This document shows, in pieces, positions 55,787 through 64,000 of a DNA stretch of 64,000 bases; positions within the stretch are counted from its first letter, which is position 1, and each line of letters starts with the position of its first letter. The DNA is taken from assembly GCA_025531455.1 (NCBI GenBank), contig JAMYHL010000006.1:682001-746000 (forward strand), in the 5' to 3' direction. This DNA comes from Apiotrichum sp. Y4204. Lineage: Eukaryota > Basidiomycota > Tremellomycetes > Trichosporonales > Trichosporonaceae. The notes under the pieces were generated by a model. It was not told the DNA's origin. It did not search any database and saw only the letters and a list, made by a program, of their open reading frames with translations. The translations under genes and the position numbers were made by a program.

Positions 55787-56255
55787 TCTTGCGGTCCATG
55801 GCTGTAGTGGGGCGTGTACGGTAGTGGGGCATGCATGAGGCTCGTACGGCCTCTGATACACTGAACTCTGGGATTTGTGCGATGGGGATGGGGGAAGATG
55901 AGAGAGAATGATTGGTCTGCGGGAATGGCGCCAGGTGCCGAGACAAGTGATGCGGGGAACGTTCCTCATGTGCGGCTAGAAAGCAGGGGAACGACGCCGA
56001 GCGGATGACGATGTAGACGACTGGGGAGCGTGGTCACTCAGGGATCCTGGTTCAACAAGTGACCTGCCGTGTCAACCGTTTGACAGTGTTCATCATGTTG
56101 CGAGAGCCCTCAATGGGCATTGTTCAGGCGCAACGCGGACATCCGCCCACGATGAGACGATATCAAACACCGGGGTCACATAGAACTATTGACTACAAGA
56201 GACGGACAACGCGAGAGCGCAGCTATTCCTCCCATTTCTCGACGCGAGTCTACTG
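55787..56255. other. Region between convergent genes
   Basis: 3' flanks of uL11 and the dehydrogenase gene. No coding sequence supported. Confidence 0.5.
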
Positions 56256-57615
56256 TCAGTCATATCGAGTATTCACACCTACCTTTCCAGCGAAGGGGGG
56301 CAGACCGGCGGCCATGCGCTGCCCGCCGACGAGGGCGGTCCAGTCGAGCTGGTCGCCGCCCTGCGCGCGCGCGGTGATCATGTGCTGGTGTGCCTTCTGT
56401 CAGCGCGACGCAGCTTCTCTTAAACCCACGAGATCAATAGCCGGCATGGGGACATTGTGCGAGTCGGCGAGCTGGCGGATGTGGCGCGCATCCTGCATGC
56501 CGCCCGCGAGGTTGAATCCGCCAGTCGCGTCAAACTTGTTCTTACTGATGCGCTCCGAGTAACGCACAAGCGCGGGAGACGCGTGCTGGAGACGGATGAG
56601 CTCGACGATCTGGTCCGAGCCGACACCGGCCTGGTCCGCGAGCGTGAAGCACTCGGCGATCAGCTCGATGAAGCCGAGCTCGAGCGCGTTCCCGACCAGT
56701 CTGCGGTTAGAGACAGAGTACAGCGTACTTGTGCGCGGCTTACTTGAAGGAGAGCGCGCGCTCGACATTGCTGCCGAGGTCCATGACCTTCTTGCCGATT
56801 GCGGGGCAGAGGACGTGCGCGGCGACCTTCTTGGCGCGGTAGTCGCCCGAGATGCCGAGGATGAGGTCCGCCTTCTCAGCTGCGCGCGGCACGCCAAACA
56901 CGGGACACGCGACGAACGCGCGGTTGGGTTTCGACGACGCGGTGCGCTCAAGCTTGCCCGCGGTCGTGGGGTATGTCTGGAGTAAGAGCCACTCGGAACT
57001 GCCACACTTACGGTAGTGGTGTCCACGAAGATGGTCTTGTGAAAGTCGCCGGCTGGAGCGGCTGACCCGGCCTATGGTCAGACTGGTCGTTATTCCACTA
57101 CCCACCTCCTGTCCCGCAAAGAGCTCCTCGTACACCGACTCGGCCGCCTCGTCATTGCTGAGCGACGTGACAATGAGGTTTGCCCTGCTGTAAGTACTGC
57201 CATCGCATCCAGACGCACACTCTCGCAATCTCCTGGAGGTCGTTCACGACAGTGTACGCGTCCTCCGGGAGCTCCTTGTCCTTGGCCCACGCCTTGAACC
57301 TGTTGACGCCCTCGGGCGAGCGGTTGTATACAAGCAGCGGGGGCAGGCCGGCGTCAACCAGCGAGCGCGCAAAGTTGACCGCCATGCGCTTGCCCATCTC
57401 GCCGAGGCCGACGAACGCGTAGCGCGCCTGGGGTCAGTCCAAGTTGAATGGATGCGCTTACTGCGCGCAGAGACGGCGATGCGGGTCTGGATGTCAGTTA
57501 CACGGTTCAAAACTCGCGGAATCGCAAGAGCGCACCTCGAGAACGGCACGGGGTTTGTGCCCGACTCGGAGTGGACGCGGGACATGACGGGGGACGCGGT
57601 CGAGGGGTGTTCCAT
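56256..57615 (-). CDS. Beta-hydroxyacid dehydrogenase (6PGDH/HIBADH type)
   Basis: Eight exons on the minus strand: 57615-57536, 57486-57462 (a 25-nt microexon), 57427-57219, 57184-57106, 57071-57012, 56976-56744, 56700-56430 and 56396-56256, giving 365 residues. The Rossmann motif YAFVGLGEMGKRMAVNF is followed by LLVYNRSPEG. The NAD-linked domain ends with FVDTTTTYPTTAGKLE, and FVACPVFGVPRAAEKADLIL resembles the substrate segment. The catalytic Lys is in LSFKLVGNALEL, placed exactly at a splice junction, with the conserved Asn four residues on. Substrates of the family include 3-hydroxyisobutyrate, tartronate semialdehyde and related acids; which one is unclear. Continuing in frame, the end is GKVGVNTRYD. 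A last 30-nt intron (56282-56253) would instead put TAG directly after AGK. A splice choice at the seventh exon end (GTGGGT) is needed to reach the final exon. Confidence 0.85.
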
Positions 57616-58209
57616 GCTGGCGATGTGGATGCGCGATTGAAAGCAAAAGGTAGAGGAGAAAGTTGATGCGAACGAGTTGTGTATATAATGTGGTCACGAG
57701 AGAGCGAGAACGGATGGTAAACGAGACTGGGTACTAAAGAGCTCCTTGCTGCTTGCCTTTGCTGTAGTCTCGTTTTGTCATTTGGGTGGGAATGGTGACT
57801 GTCATGGCAGCGTTCAGCGGAGCTGCTCTGTCCGACAACGGACAAGGGCCAGAATGGAAGGGTCGATGACGTAGTTTGGGTGTGTGTGCAATGGCAATAC
57901 ATAATGGCTTATGGCTTCTCGCCCAGTCAGGCACACGTGGTGCTGCCGATCTGTGCCCCTGTGCCCCCTGCGCTCTGTGCTCTGATGCCCCTTCTCTAGA
58001 CCTGGCCACAGTCCCGTAGACCGGTGGAGTCCGTCCCCCTTCCCTCTCTGTCTTGGCTGGCAGCCCACGCATCGACGCATCATGGCAATGCGCACGCGCC
58101 AATTGTCCAACGCACACCACCAGGCCACCACCATCTCCACCCCTCCATACATATCCTCCTTTTAAACAACAACAACAATAACAACAACCACCCCAATCCC
58201 ATCCCAGAT
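57616..58209. other. Divergent promoter region
   Basis: Shared upstream region of the dehydrogenase and the ankyrin gene. Just before the ankyrin start is an AACAACAACAATAACAACAA leader (58166-58188). Confidence 0.5.
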
Positions 58210-59121
58210 ATGAGCAAAGCTCCCTCGCGCTCCGCCCCGCCACCGCCGCCTGCAGAGTCGGGAGACGGTGCTTCGGCGAGTAAGTCTTCGCAGCAGCGGT
58301 CACTGCCCAGTGCAGCAGCCGACCTCGACGGCCATCTCCACCGGTCACAACTTTATGCATGCAACTGATCCGCAGACGAGCGCCTTCTCGCCGCAGCCAA
58401 GACGGACAATGAGGAGCTGCTCAGCTCGGCGCTCGAGCTTCTTGACGACGTGAACACTCCGGACGGGTAGGTCGTGCGCACTGCTGGAGGACCGAGCGCT
58501 GACACTGCGGCAGGCTGGGCAACACGGGTGAGGGAAGGCGGACACTGATCTTCTGATGGACACTGACGTTGCTTCTAGCACTGCACTATGCGTAGGTTTC
58601 TTGACCTGACTCAACCTAACCGCAGCGTCATGAACGGCTCGACCGATGTCCTCGAGCACATTCTTGCGCACGACAGCTGTGATCCCGATGTCCGGAACCG
58701 TCTGGCTGGCGACACACCACTGCACATTGCCGTGCGCCAGAAATGGGAGGACCACCCGGGGATGAGGCTGTATCTCGGTAGGTGGGCCACAGGTGACACA
58801 GCTGACAGCAGTGGGATCGCTCCTCGAGGCTGGTGCGGACCAACTGTATGTCTGTTGGGGATCCGAGAACTCTTCTAACTCTCAGTATCAAGAATAGGCG
58901 CAATGATCGTCCTGGAGACGCACTGCCCCCGTGGCACGCCGGTGTCGATCCCGAGTCGGACGACGAGAAGGTCCGCAGTATGCTGCGGCGCGCACTCGCG
59001 TCCACCATGGTCGCGTCCGCGGACGATGTCGCGAATGGTAAATGTGTGCGGCTATCCCATGCTGACCGCAGACGACGACGACATTATCGACCCCAACGAC
59101 ATCGCCTCGGACTCGGACTAA
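58210..59121 (+). CDS. Ankyrin-repeat protein, Yar1-like, with two microexons
   Basis: Eight exons: 58210-58279, 58376-58466, 58515-58528 (14 nt), 58579-58591 (13 nt), 58626-58777, 58812-58845 (34 nt), 58886-59037 and 59072-59121, giving 191 residues. Residues about 24-54 form a leading helix pair (NERLLAAAKTDNEELLSSAL). Then comes an ankyrin repeat assembled over three introns, DGLGNTALHYAVMNGSTDVL, then NRLAGDTPLHIAVRQKW and a third partial one, GSLLEAGADQL. The C-terminus is acidic (DDDDIIDPNDIASDSD). Size, two to three repeats and acidic end fit yeast Yar1, a chaperone of ribosomal protein uS3; the match is by layout, not a search. The proximity of ribosomal protein genes agrees but proves nothing. 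Confidence 0.8.
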
Positions 59122-60065
59122 CCACCCCGCATGGCTGTAGATTATGTGAGTGTGCGTCCGCGACCACTCGGGGCTCACATCAGTATGCATGGCTTTCACG
59201 ACCACATCGAGACTCCATCCTAGACACCGGACACTATGATTGACCAGGCGGATGGATATACGTAGGCCAGGGCGTCAAGAGACTGCGCGCGTAGGCCGAG
59301 CCTGAATCGGCCTGAATTCTGGATTACCTCGTCAGTCGTATCTAGATGCAATAGAGGACAAAATTCAAGATGTCTTTCCTGCAACGGGGGGCGGGAATCA
59401 TGGGGCGCGAAGCACACTGGGGTTAGATGGGTAGTGGGGTGGGCCAGTGTGGTAACCTGCGTCCTCCATTGCGTTGCGCTTGACCATCTCTCTGACGAAG
59501 TGGTGGTGTCTCGCGCAAGAACATACAGCAAGATGAAGAGCAATGTCAGAATGATCTTGGCTGCGGCATGAAGATAGTAGTTTCGTCAACACTAGTGGAC
59601 CCTGTTTGGGATCCTGTTTGAGCTCAAGAAGTTATCTCGGCAAGATTCCTACCTGCAGCTGATGCTGCGCTGAAACTGCGGTGGTTGAAGTAGAGTGCCG
59701 TCCGGTCGCAGTGTCTTGTGGCACTTGTAACAAGCCTCCGAGCGCTCTTCCATGGCCCCCGTCTCGGCCTGAGCAGCTCCATCGCGTCACCGTACCTCTA
59801 TCTTTAGTTGCTTGGAATGAGGACTCCAGACCAGCGGGACTTCAGAACAGCGGGTGGGATGGCATGACGTGCTGGATAGATATGACGCCGGGCGACCCAC
59901 AGTATGACGTCGATGTTGCCATGATGCAGCAATGCTGAGCTTCATGTACCTTCTGGGTGGGTGCACTCGGTCTCGTATATATAAACCGCCGTGACGCGGA
60001 GCGTGCTCAGCAAAGTTCCCAGGATCGAGTTTCCCAGCACCACATTCAAACAACACACACACACA
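59122..60065. other. Intergenic region
   Basis: No coding sequence supported. The right end holds the TATA element and leader of the LEA-like gene. Confidence 0.45.
59976..59985 (+). promoter_or_regulatory. TATA element of the LEA-like gene
   Basis: TATATATAAA lies about 80 bases upstream of the ATG at 60066, a strong canonical match at the usual distance. Confidence 0.65.
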
Positions 60066-60519
60066 ATGCTTCTCCCTGCTCTCCGTTCTGCCGTCGCCGG
60101 CCCCCGCTTCGCGGCCACCGCCTCGCGCGGCCTCAGCACCACCGCGGCCCGTAACAAGACGTTCACCGACACTGTCAAGGACGCTGCCGAGACTGTGAGT
60201 TTTCCCCCTTGTTCATGACTAACGCCAGGTTGCCGACAAGGTGAAGGATGCGGCGTCGAGCGCGCAAAAGGGCCTCGACAACGCGGCCAAGGTTGCTGCG
60301 GAGAAGGCGGGTGATGCGGCCGAGGCTGTTGGGCGTATGGAGGGATCCGCGAAGGAGATGGCGGACGATGCGGCGCACAAGGCCAAGCTCGGCGCTGCGG
60401 ATGCGAAGAATGCCGCGGAGCGCGCGGAGGCCGACATCAAGCACAAGGCGGACAGGGCCGAGGCCGACGTGAAGCGCAAGGCTGACCAGGCGGACCGCGA
60501 GATGAAGGGCAAGCTCTAG
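60066..60519 (+). CDS. LEA-like amphipathic helical mitochondrial protein
   Basis: Two exons: 60066-60194 and 60229-60519, giving 139 residues. The N-terminus MLLPALRSAVAGPRFAATAS followed by RGLSTTAARN is a textbook mitochondrial leader with an expected cleavage near STTAA. The rest is a series of 11-residue-like repeats rich in Ala, Lys, Asp and Glu, for example DKVKDAASSAQKGLDNAAKV, VKRKADQADREMKGKL and DIKHKADRAEADV. This is the pattern of LEA group 3-like proteins, which form amphipathic helices on drying or at membranes and protect from stress. No enzyme domain is present. A strong TATA box suits stress-regulated expression, but no stress-response element was identified. Confidence 0.8.
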
Positions 60520-61510
60520 GAAGTGGGAGAATCAGCAGTAGTTTAGCATTCATGTATCGAGGTTGAGGTCGATGATGGGCCGTCGTGACTGGACGCAAGA
60601 GATGAACATTGGACATTAGGGGTACAAACATGAGGCGAACTGCGGACCTCAGTAATCTCGGCAGTCCTGAGGAATGACAGACAACCGCCAACGACGTTGT
60701 TCCATGTCAAAACTGCTAATATCTGCAGCGATGTAGCAGTAGTATTGCAGCAGCGCAGCAGTATGGTCTTACCATGTACCATGTATGCGTTATGGCATGG
60801 ATTATGGCCGATTGGCCTATGAAGGTGTTTTGACCAATGCATGGCTAGATACCGGCGCGTCCCGCCTAGTTATGCATTAGCAGTGGCTCATCATGCATTT
60901 AGCAGCTGCTAGCTGTCGTCTAATCTCTGACTCGCAGCCTATGCTAATTCTGGCATACTGCGCGCTGCAGCTACTGCGAGTCACTGGATCACTTGGAGCT
61001 ATTCGCCGTTGTTGTGCAATCTTTTCAAGTCGAAATACAATGTTGCCCCACTGGTGGATGGCGGGAGTATATATAGTCCCTAACCCCTATAAAGGCCCCA
61101 GAACCATCCACCTCTCTCCAATCCCCCCCTTGCTGCTGCCCCAACTGGCCCATCCGCCAGCCAGCCCCATTTCACCACCACTCCATCACTCATCACCACC
61201 ACCTTTGACGCGCCCACCGGCTCCTCGCCATCATCCACTCCAAGCATCCCCGGCGTCACGAGCCCGCGCCGCACACGAGCAGCTAGCCGCTAGCAGCGAG
61301 CACAGCGTAGTCCCGGCTGGTCGGGGACGCCCGAGAAAAACACCTCAGACAGAGAGAGAATTCTCATCTTCTCCCACCAGGGTCGCCACCCAACACCAAC
61401 GAAAGGAAGCCAAACACCGACAACACCTACCCACCTCACCCACCCACCCACTCTCCGGCTTCCTTGACTGCATCCCATCCCCCCTCGCTCCCCCGCTTCC
61501 CCTCGCCATC
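60520..61510. other. Promoter and long leader of the TBP gene
   Basis: After the LEA-like gene comes a non-coding stretch. A TATATATAG element at 61068-61076 is followed by a C-rich, almost G-free stretch up to the TBP start, which would make a leader of about 400 nt. Confidence 0.5.
61068..61076 (+). promoter_or_regulatory. TATA element upstream of the TBP gene
   Basis: TATATATAG, about 435 bases upstream of the ATG. If used, the leader is unusually long, or an upstream intron is present. Confidence 0.45.
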
Positions 61511-62384
61511 ATGTCCGGCCTCGCAGTACCCACGGCCTCGAGCTCCAACGCCGTGGCGTCGTCGTCGAACGACGAGTCGCAGAAGGAAAAGGAGTCGTAC
61601 GGCAAGTCGACCGCGCCCCCCCTTCGTGCGCCGGCGAGCGTACCCGAGATCACCGCCGTGCAGGGAGTGGTCCCAGTCCTCCAGTAGGTATACTTGCTGT
61701 GTGTTTGTTTGTGCAGTGGTGAACCGGACAGGAACATTGTCGCCACGGTCAACCTCGAGTGCAGGCTGGACTTGAAAACCATTGCGCTGCACGCCCGCAA
61801 TGCCGAGTACAACCCAAAGGTGAGTATTGGCAGCGAGTGGACACGTCTGATATGCAGCGTTTCGCCGCCGTGGTTATGCGTATTCGTGACCCGAAGACGA
61901 CGGCGCTCATCTTCGCGTCGGGTAAGATGGTCGTCACCGGTGCGAAGAGCGAAGACGACTCGCGTCTCGCATCGCGCAAGTACGCGCGTATCATTCAGAA
62001 GCTGGGATTCGACGCCAAGTTTGCAGAGTTCAAGATCCAGAACATTGTCGGCTCGTGCGACGTCAAGTTCCCGATCCGTCTGGAAGGTCTGGCGTTCAGC
62101 CATGGTGCTTTCAGTTCTTACGAGCCTGAGGTAGGCTAACAAGTAGACAGTTCAAAGCCCGCTCACACACAGCTCTTCCCCGGCCTCATCTACCGCATGC
62201 TCAAGCCCAAGGTCGTGCTTCTCATTTTCGTCTCGGGCAAGATTGTTCTCACCGGTGCCAAGGTCCGCGAGGAGATTTACATGGCCTTTAACCAGATCTA
62301 CTCGGTGTTGGTCGGTGCGTATTGCTAACTAACATGTGGAATCATCAGTTGCTAACAACACAAGAGTTCCGCAAAGAGTCATAG
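61511..62384 (+). CDS. SPT15: TATA-binding protein (TBP)
   Basis: Five exons: 61511-61683, 61732-61819, 61858-62130, 62173-62314 and 62365-62384, giving 231 residues. TBP is the DNA-binding core of TFIID, and serves all three RNA polymerases. The first ~57 residues are Ser/Ala/Pro-rich and disordered. The saddle follows as two direct repeats. Repeat 1 has [19 protein letters not shown] and [19 protein letters not shown]; repeat 2 has [37 protein letters not shown] and [19 protein letters not shown]. The DNA-contacting Phe residues (IFASGK and LIFVSGK) are present. The last exon codes only seven residues (EFRKES preceded by a split codon). Near-complete identity to fungal TBPs makes this one of the firmest calls. 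Confidence 0.96.
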
Positions 62385-63197
62385 ACGCTAGACGTCGTCC
62401 CCATCATCCACCCCATATCCACCACCATATACCCCGAATGCATCCCAGGCCCCGGCGCCTGGCCCCGCCTCTGACAAGCCGCGCCTCCTAACCGTGTTTC
62501 TTTCAGCGCATCCATCCATCCCCCTCCATTGTCCATCCCCACCCATTTTTTGTTTTGAAACGTTTCGATCCTCGATCCAGTTCTTGTGCAGCCCCGCTGC
62601 ACGCGCCGTCTGGCGGCCGTCTAATTGTCATGCAACCATCATTATCATCTGTGGCACGTCGCGTCGAGTTGTTTGTGGACCGTGGCAATTAGATTATAAC
62701 ATAAAAAGCCAAGGGGCATGTAAATGTGCGCCTTGAGGCTGATGGTGTACTGACGGTACTGATCCAAGTGTCGATGGTTCCATGGAGCTCGATGCATGAA
62801 CAAGGACCAAACGAAGAAACGCAGCGCTCACTGACGTCTCCGCCGGGCCGCAGCTGACACGTCTTTTGTTGGTCTGTGACTACTCATGGTACCTAAAACG
62901 CCGACTGCTGCGTCGCATTATCCTCATGTGTGCTCAAGGCCCCCGACAGGGGGAAACAGTCCCAGCCCGGCGTACCCGCCCGTGTGGGCGCGTGTGTTTA
63001 TGGACATGACCTCTTTGTTCTCGGGCACGTCTGGCTTTACTCTGAGTACTCTCGGGCACGACTGCTTTTGCTCTGTGTATATAACCCTTTGCTCCGTCAA
63101 ACTCCCTCATCTCTTGCCACTGCTCATTCACATCCTCCCCATCACTCCATCCTCTCGCCTCAGCCAGTCAAGCCAACCCATCACGGTTTACCGCACC
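62385..63197. other. Intergenic region
   Basis: 3' flank of TBP and promoter of the last gene, with a TATA element near 63078. No coding sequence supported. Confidence 0.45.
63078..63084 (+). promoter_or_regulatory. TATA element of the last gene
   Basis: TATATAA about 115 bases upstream of the ATG at 63198. Assigned by position only. Confidence 0.5.
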
Positions 63198-63755
63198 ATG
63201 TCCGATGATCTCGGTGAGCATCACCCATATCCATCACCCATATCCGTCACCCAATACTCTATTCAAATCCCGAACCAAACAAACCCCCAAAAATACATCC
63301 TCACACCAGACAACCTCGCCGCCCTCCGCAACGCCTTTATGGCCCTCAAGCGCCCAGGCACGCTCGCCCAAACGCTCTCCCTCATCTCCCTGACCTCCGC
63401 GATGGCGGCCCTCGCGCGCGCCAGCGCCGGAATGCCAATGTCGGATGCGGAGATGGTGCTTGTCGAGGATATGCTGGATGCGTACCATGCGGATCTGGAC
63501 AAGGGGTATGTGAAGGAGGCGGGGGTGGGAGACGAGGTGGAGATCCTGTCGACGATCGCCGAGGCCGGTGGCGGCTTCGAGTCCGAGTCCGAAGAGTCTG
63601 TAATCGACGAGTCTGCCGAGTCCGCCGTAATCCGAGTGGACGAGTTTGGCTCCCTCGGCCAACCGACGCCTTCGCCCCCGGCTGGCAAAGTGTCGTGGGT
63701 GCGCCGTGTGCTCGGTGCCGTGCTCTGCCTCCCGATCAAGTCCAAGTTCCAGTAG
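63198..63755 (+). CDS. Small acidic protein, function unknown, possible short intron
   Basis: Reading straight through from ATG at 63198 gives 185 residues. The first part (EHHPYPSPISVTQYS and following) is coded by A/C-rich, G-poor DNA unlike the rest. A GTGAGC donor at 63214 and a CACCAG acceptor ending at 63309 would remove exactly 96 nt, keep frame and give 153 residues starting MSDDLDNLAALRNAFM. I favour the spliced form because of the composition change. The remainder has LSLISLTSAMAALARAS, an acidic centre (FESESEESVIDESAESA) and the end GKVSWVRRVLGAVLCLPIKS, an amphipathic or membrane-facing tail. I do not recognise the family. Confidence 0.6.
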   Translation: MSDDLGEHHPYPSPISVTQYSIQIPNQTNPQKYILTPDNLAALRNAFMALKRPGTLAQTLSLISLTSAMAALARASAGMPMSDAEMVLVEDMLDAYHADLDKGYVKEAGVGDEVEILSTIAEAGGGFESESEESVIDESAESAVIRVDEFGSLGQPTPSPPAGKVSWVRRVLGAVLCLPIKSKFQ

Positions 63756-64000
63756 AATACCAGATAATGGGTGCGCGTCGTTGTATATGTACACAGTTTA
63801 GTGTCTTTAGGGGATGGGGGATGGGATGGTGGTGTGGCGATGGTTGATATGTTGATTGTTTGTCTGTGTATTTTTGCTGATTTTTTTTTGTGGGATATTT
63901 GTTTGTCTCCTGAAGAACTCATCCGCATCACTCACACACGGCACAGCATACCAGAGATGGGGAATGAAGGAGCGACACGGCGCGCCCGACGAGACGCGAC
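63756..64000. other. 3' flank at window end
   Basis: Non-coding sequence with GGGGATGGGGGATGGGATGG and T-rich runs. No feature supported. Confidence 0.5.

Overview
The window is eukaryotic nuclear DNA from a basidiomycete fungus, most likely a tremellomycete yeast and perhaps of the order Trichosporonales. The reasons are: GC-rich coding sequence; many very short spliceosomal introns (mostly 34-70 nt) with GTGAGT/GTACGT-type donors and CTGAC/CTAAC branch sites; closely packed genes on both strands; and an intersectin-like EH-SH3-SH3-DH-PH protein of the Cryptococcus Cin1 type. The order-level placement is a guess. I rebuilt exons by eye from splice signals, reading phase and family similarity, and phase was checked across every junction of the multi-exon genes.

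1-20.9 kb: an AIF/AMID-like flavoprotein oxidoreductase converges on a long-chain alcohol oxidase. Next come a secreted protein with three cysteine-rich modules, a small Gly/Ser/Gln-rich protein with a decayed tandem copy, an NTF2/SnoaL-like protein, an FMO-type monooxygenase, a 79-residue protein and a CIA30 (NDUFAF1) complex I assembly factor. 21-32 kb: the 7-kb intersectin gene, an Ala/Pro-rich protein and a GPI-anchored Ser/Ala-rich wall protein. 31.8-35.4 kb is a gene-poor stretch with several short repeats.

35-64 kb: an acyl-CoA synthetase, a protein with a mitochondrial-type leader, tRNA-Gly(GCC), a PTM1-type Golgi seven-helix protein, a single-pass membrane protein, a ketopantoate reductase-like enzyme, and a tandem family of three unrecognised paralogues of which the middle one is broken. 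These are followed by divergent ribosomal protein genes eL15 and uL11, a beta-hydroxyacid dehydrogenase, a Yar1-like ankyrin protein built partly from 14- and 13-nt microexons, an LEA-like mitochondrial protein, TATA-binding protein and a small acidic protein.

The content is mostly housekeeping: translation, transcription, endocytosis, Golgi and mitochondria. Several redox enzymes are present, but nothing makes them a clear biosynthetic cluster. The more unusual points are the two small tandem families with decayed members, a likely built-in short/long switch in the intersectin gene, the microexons and the split start codon of eL15. I found no transposon, CRISPR array or virus-like gene.
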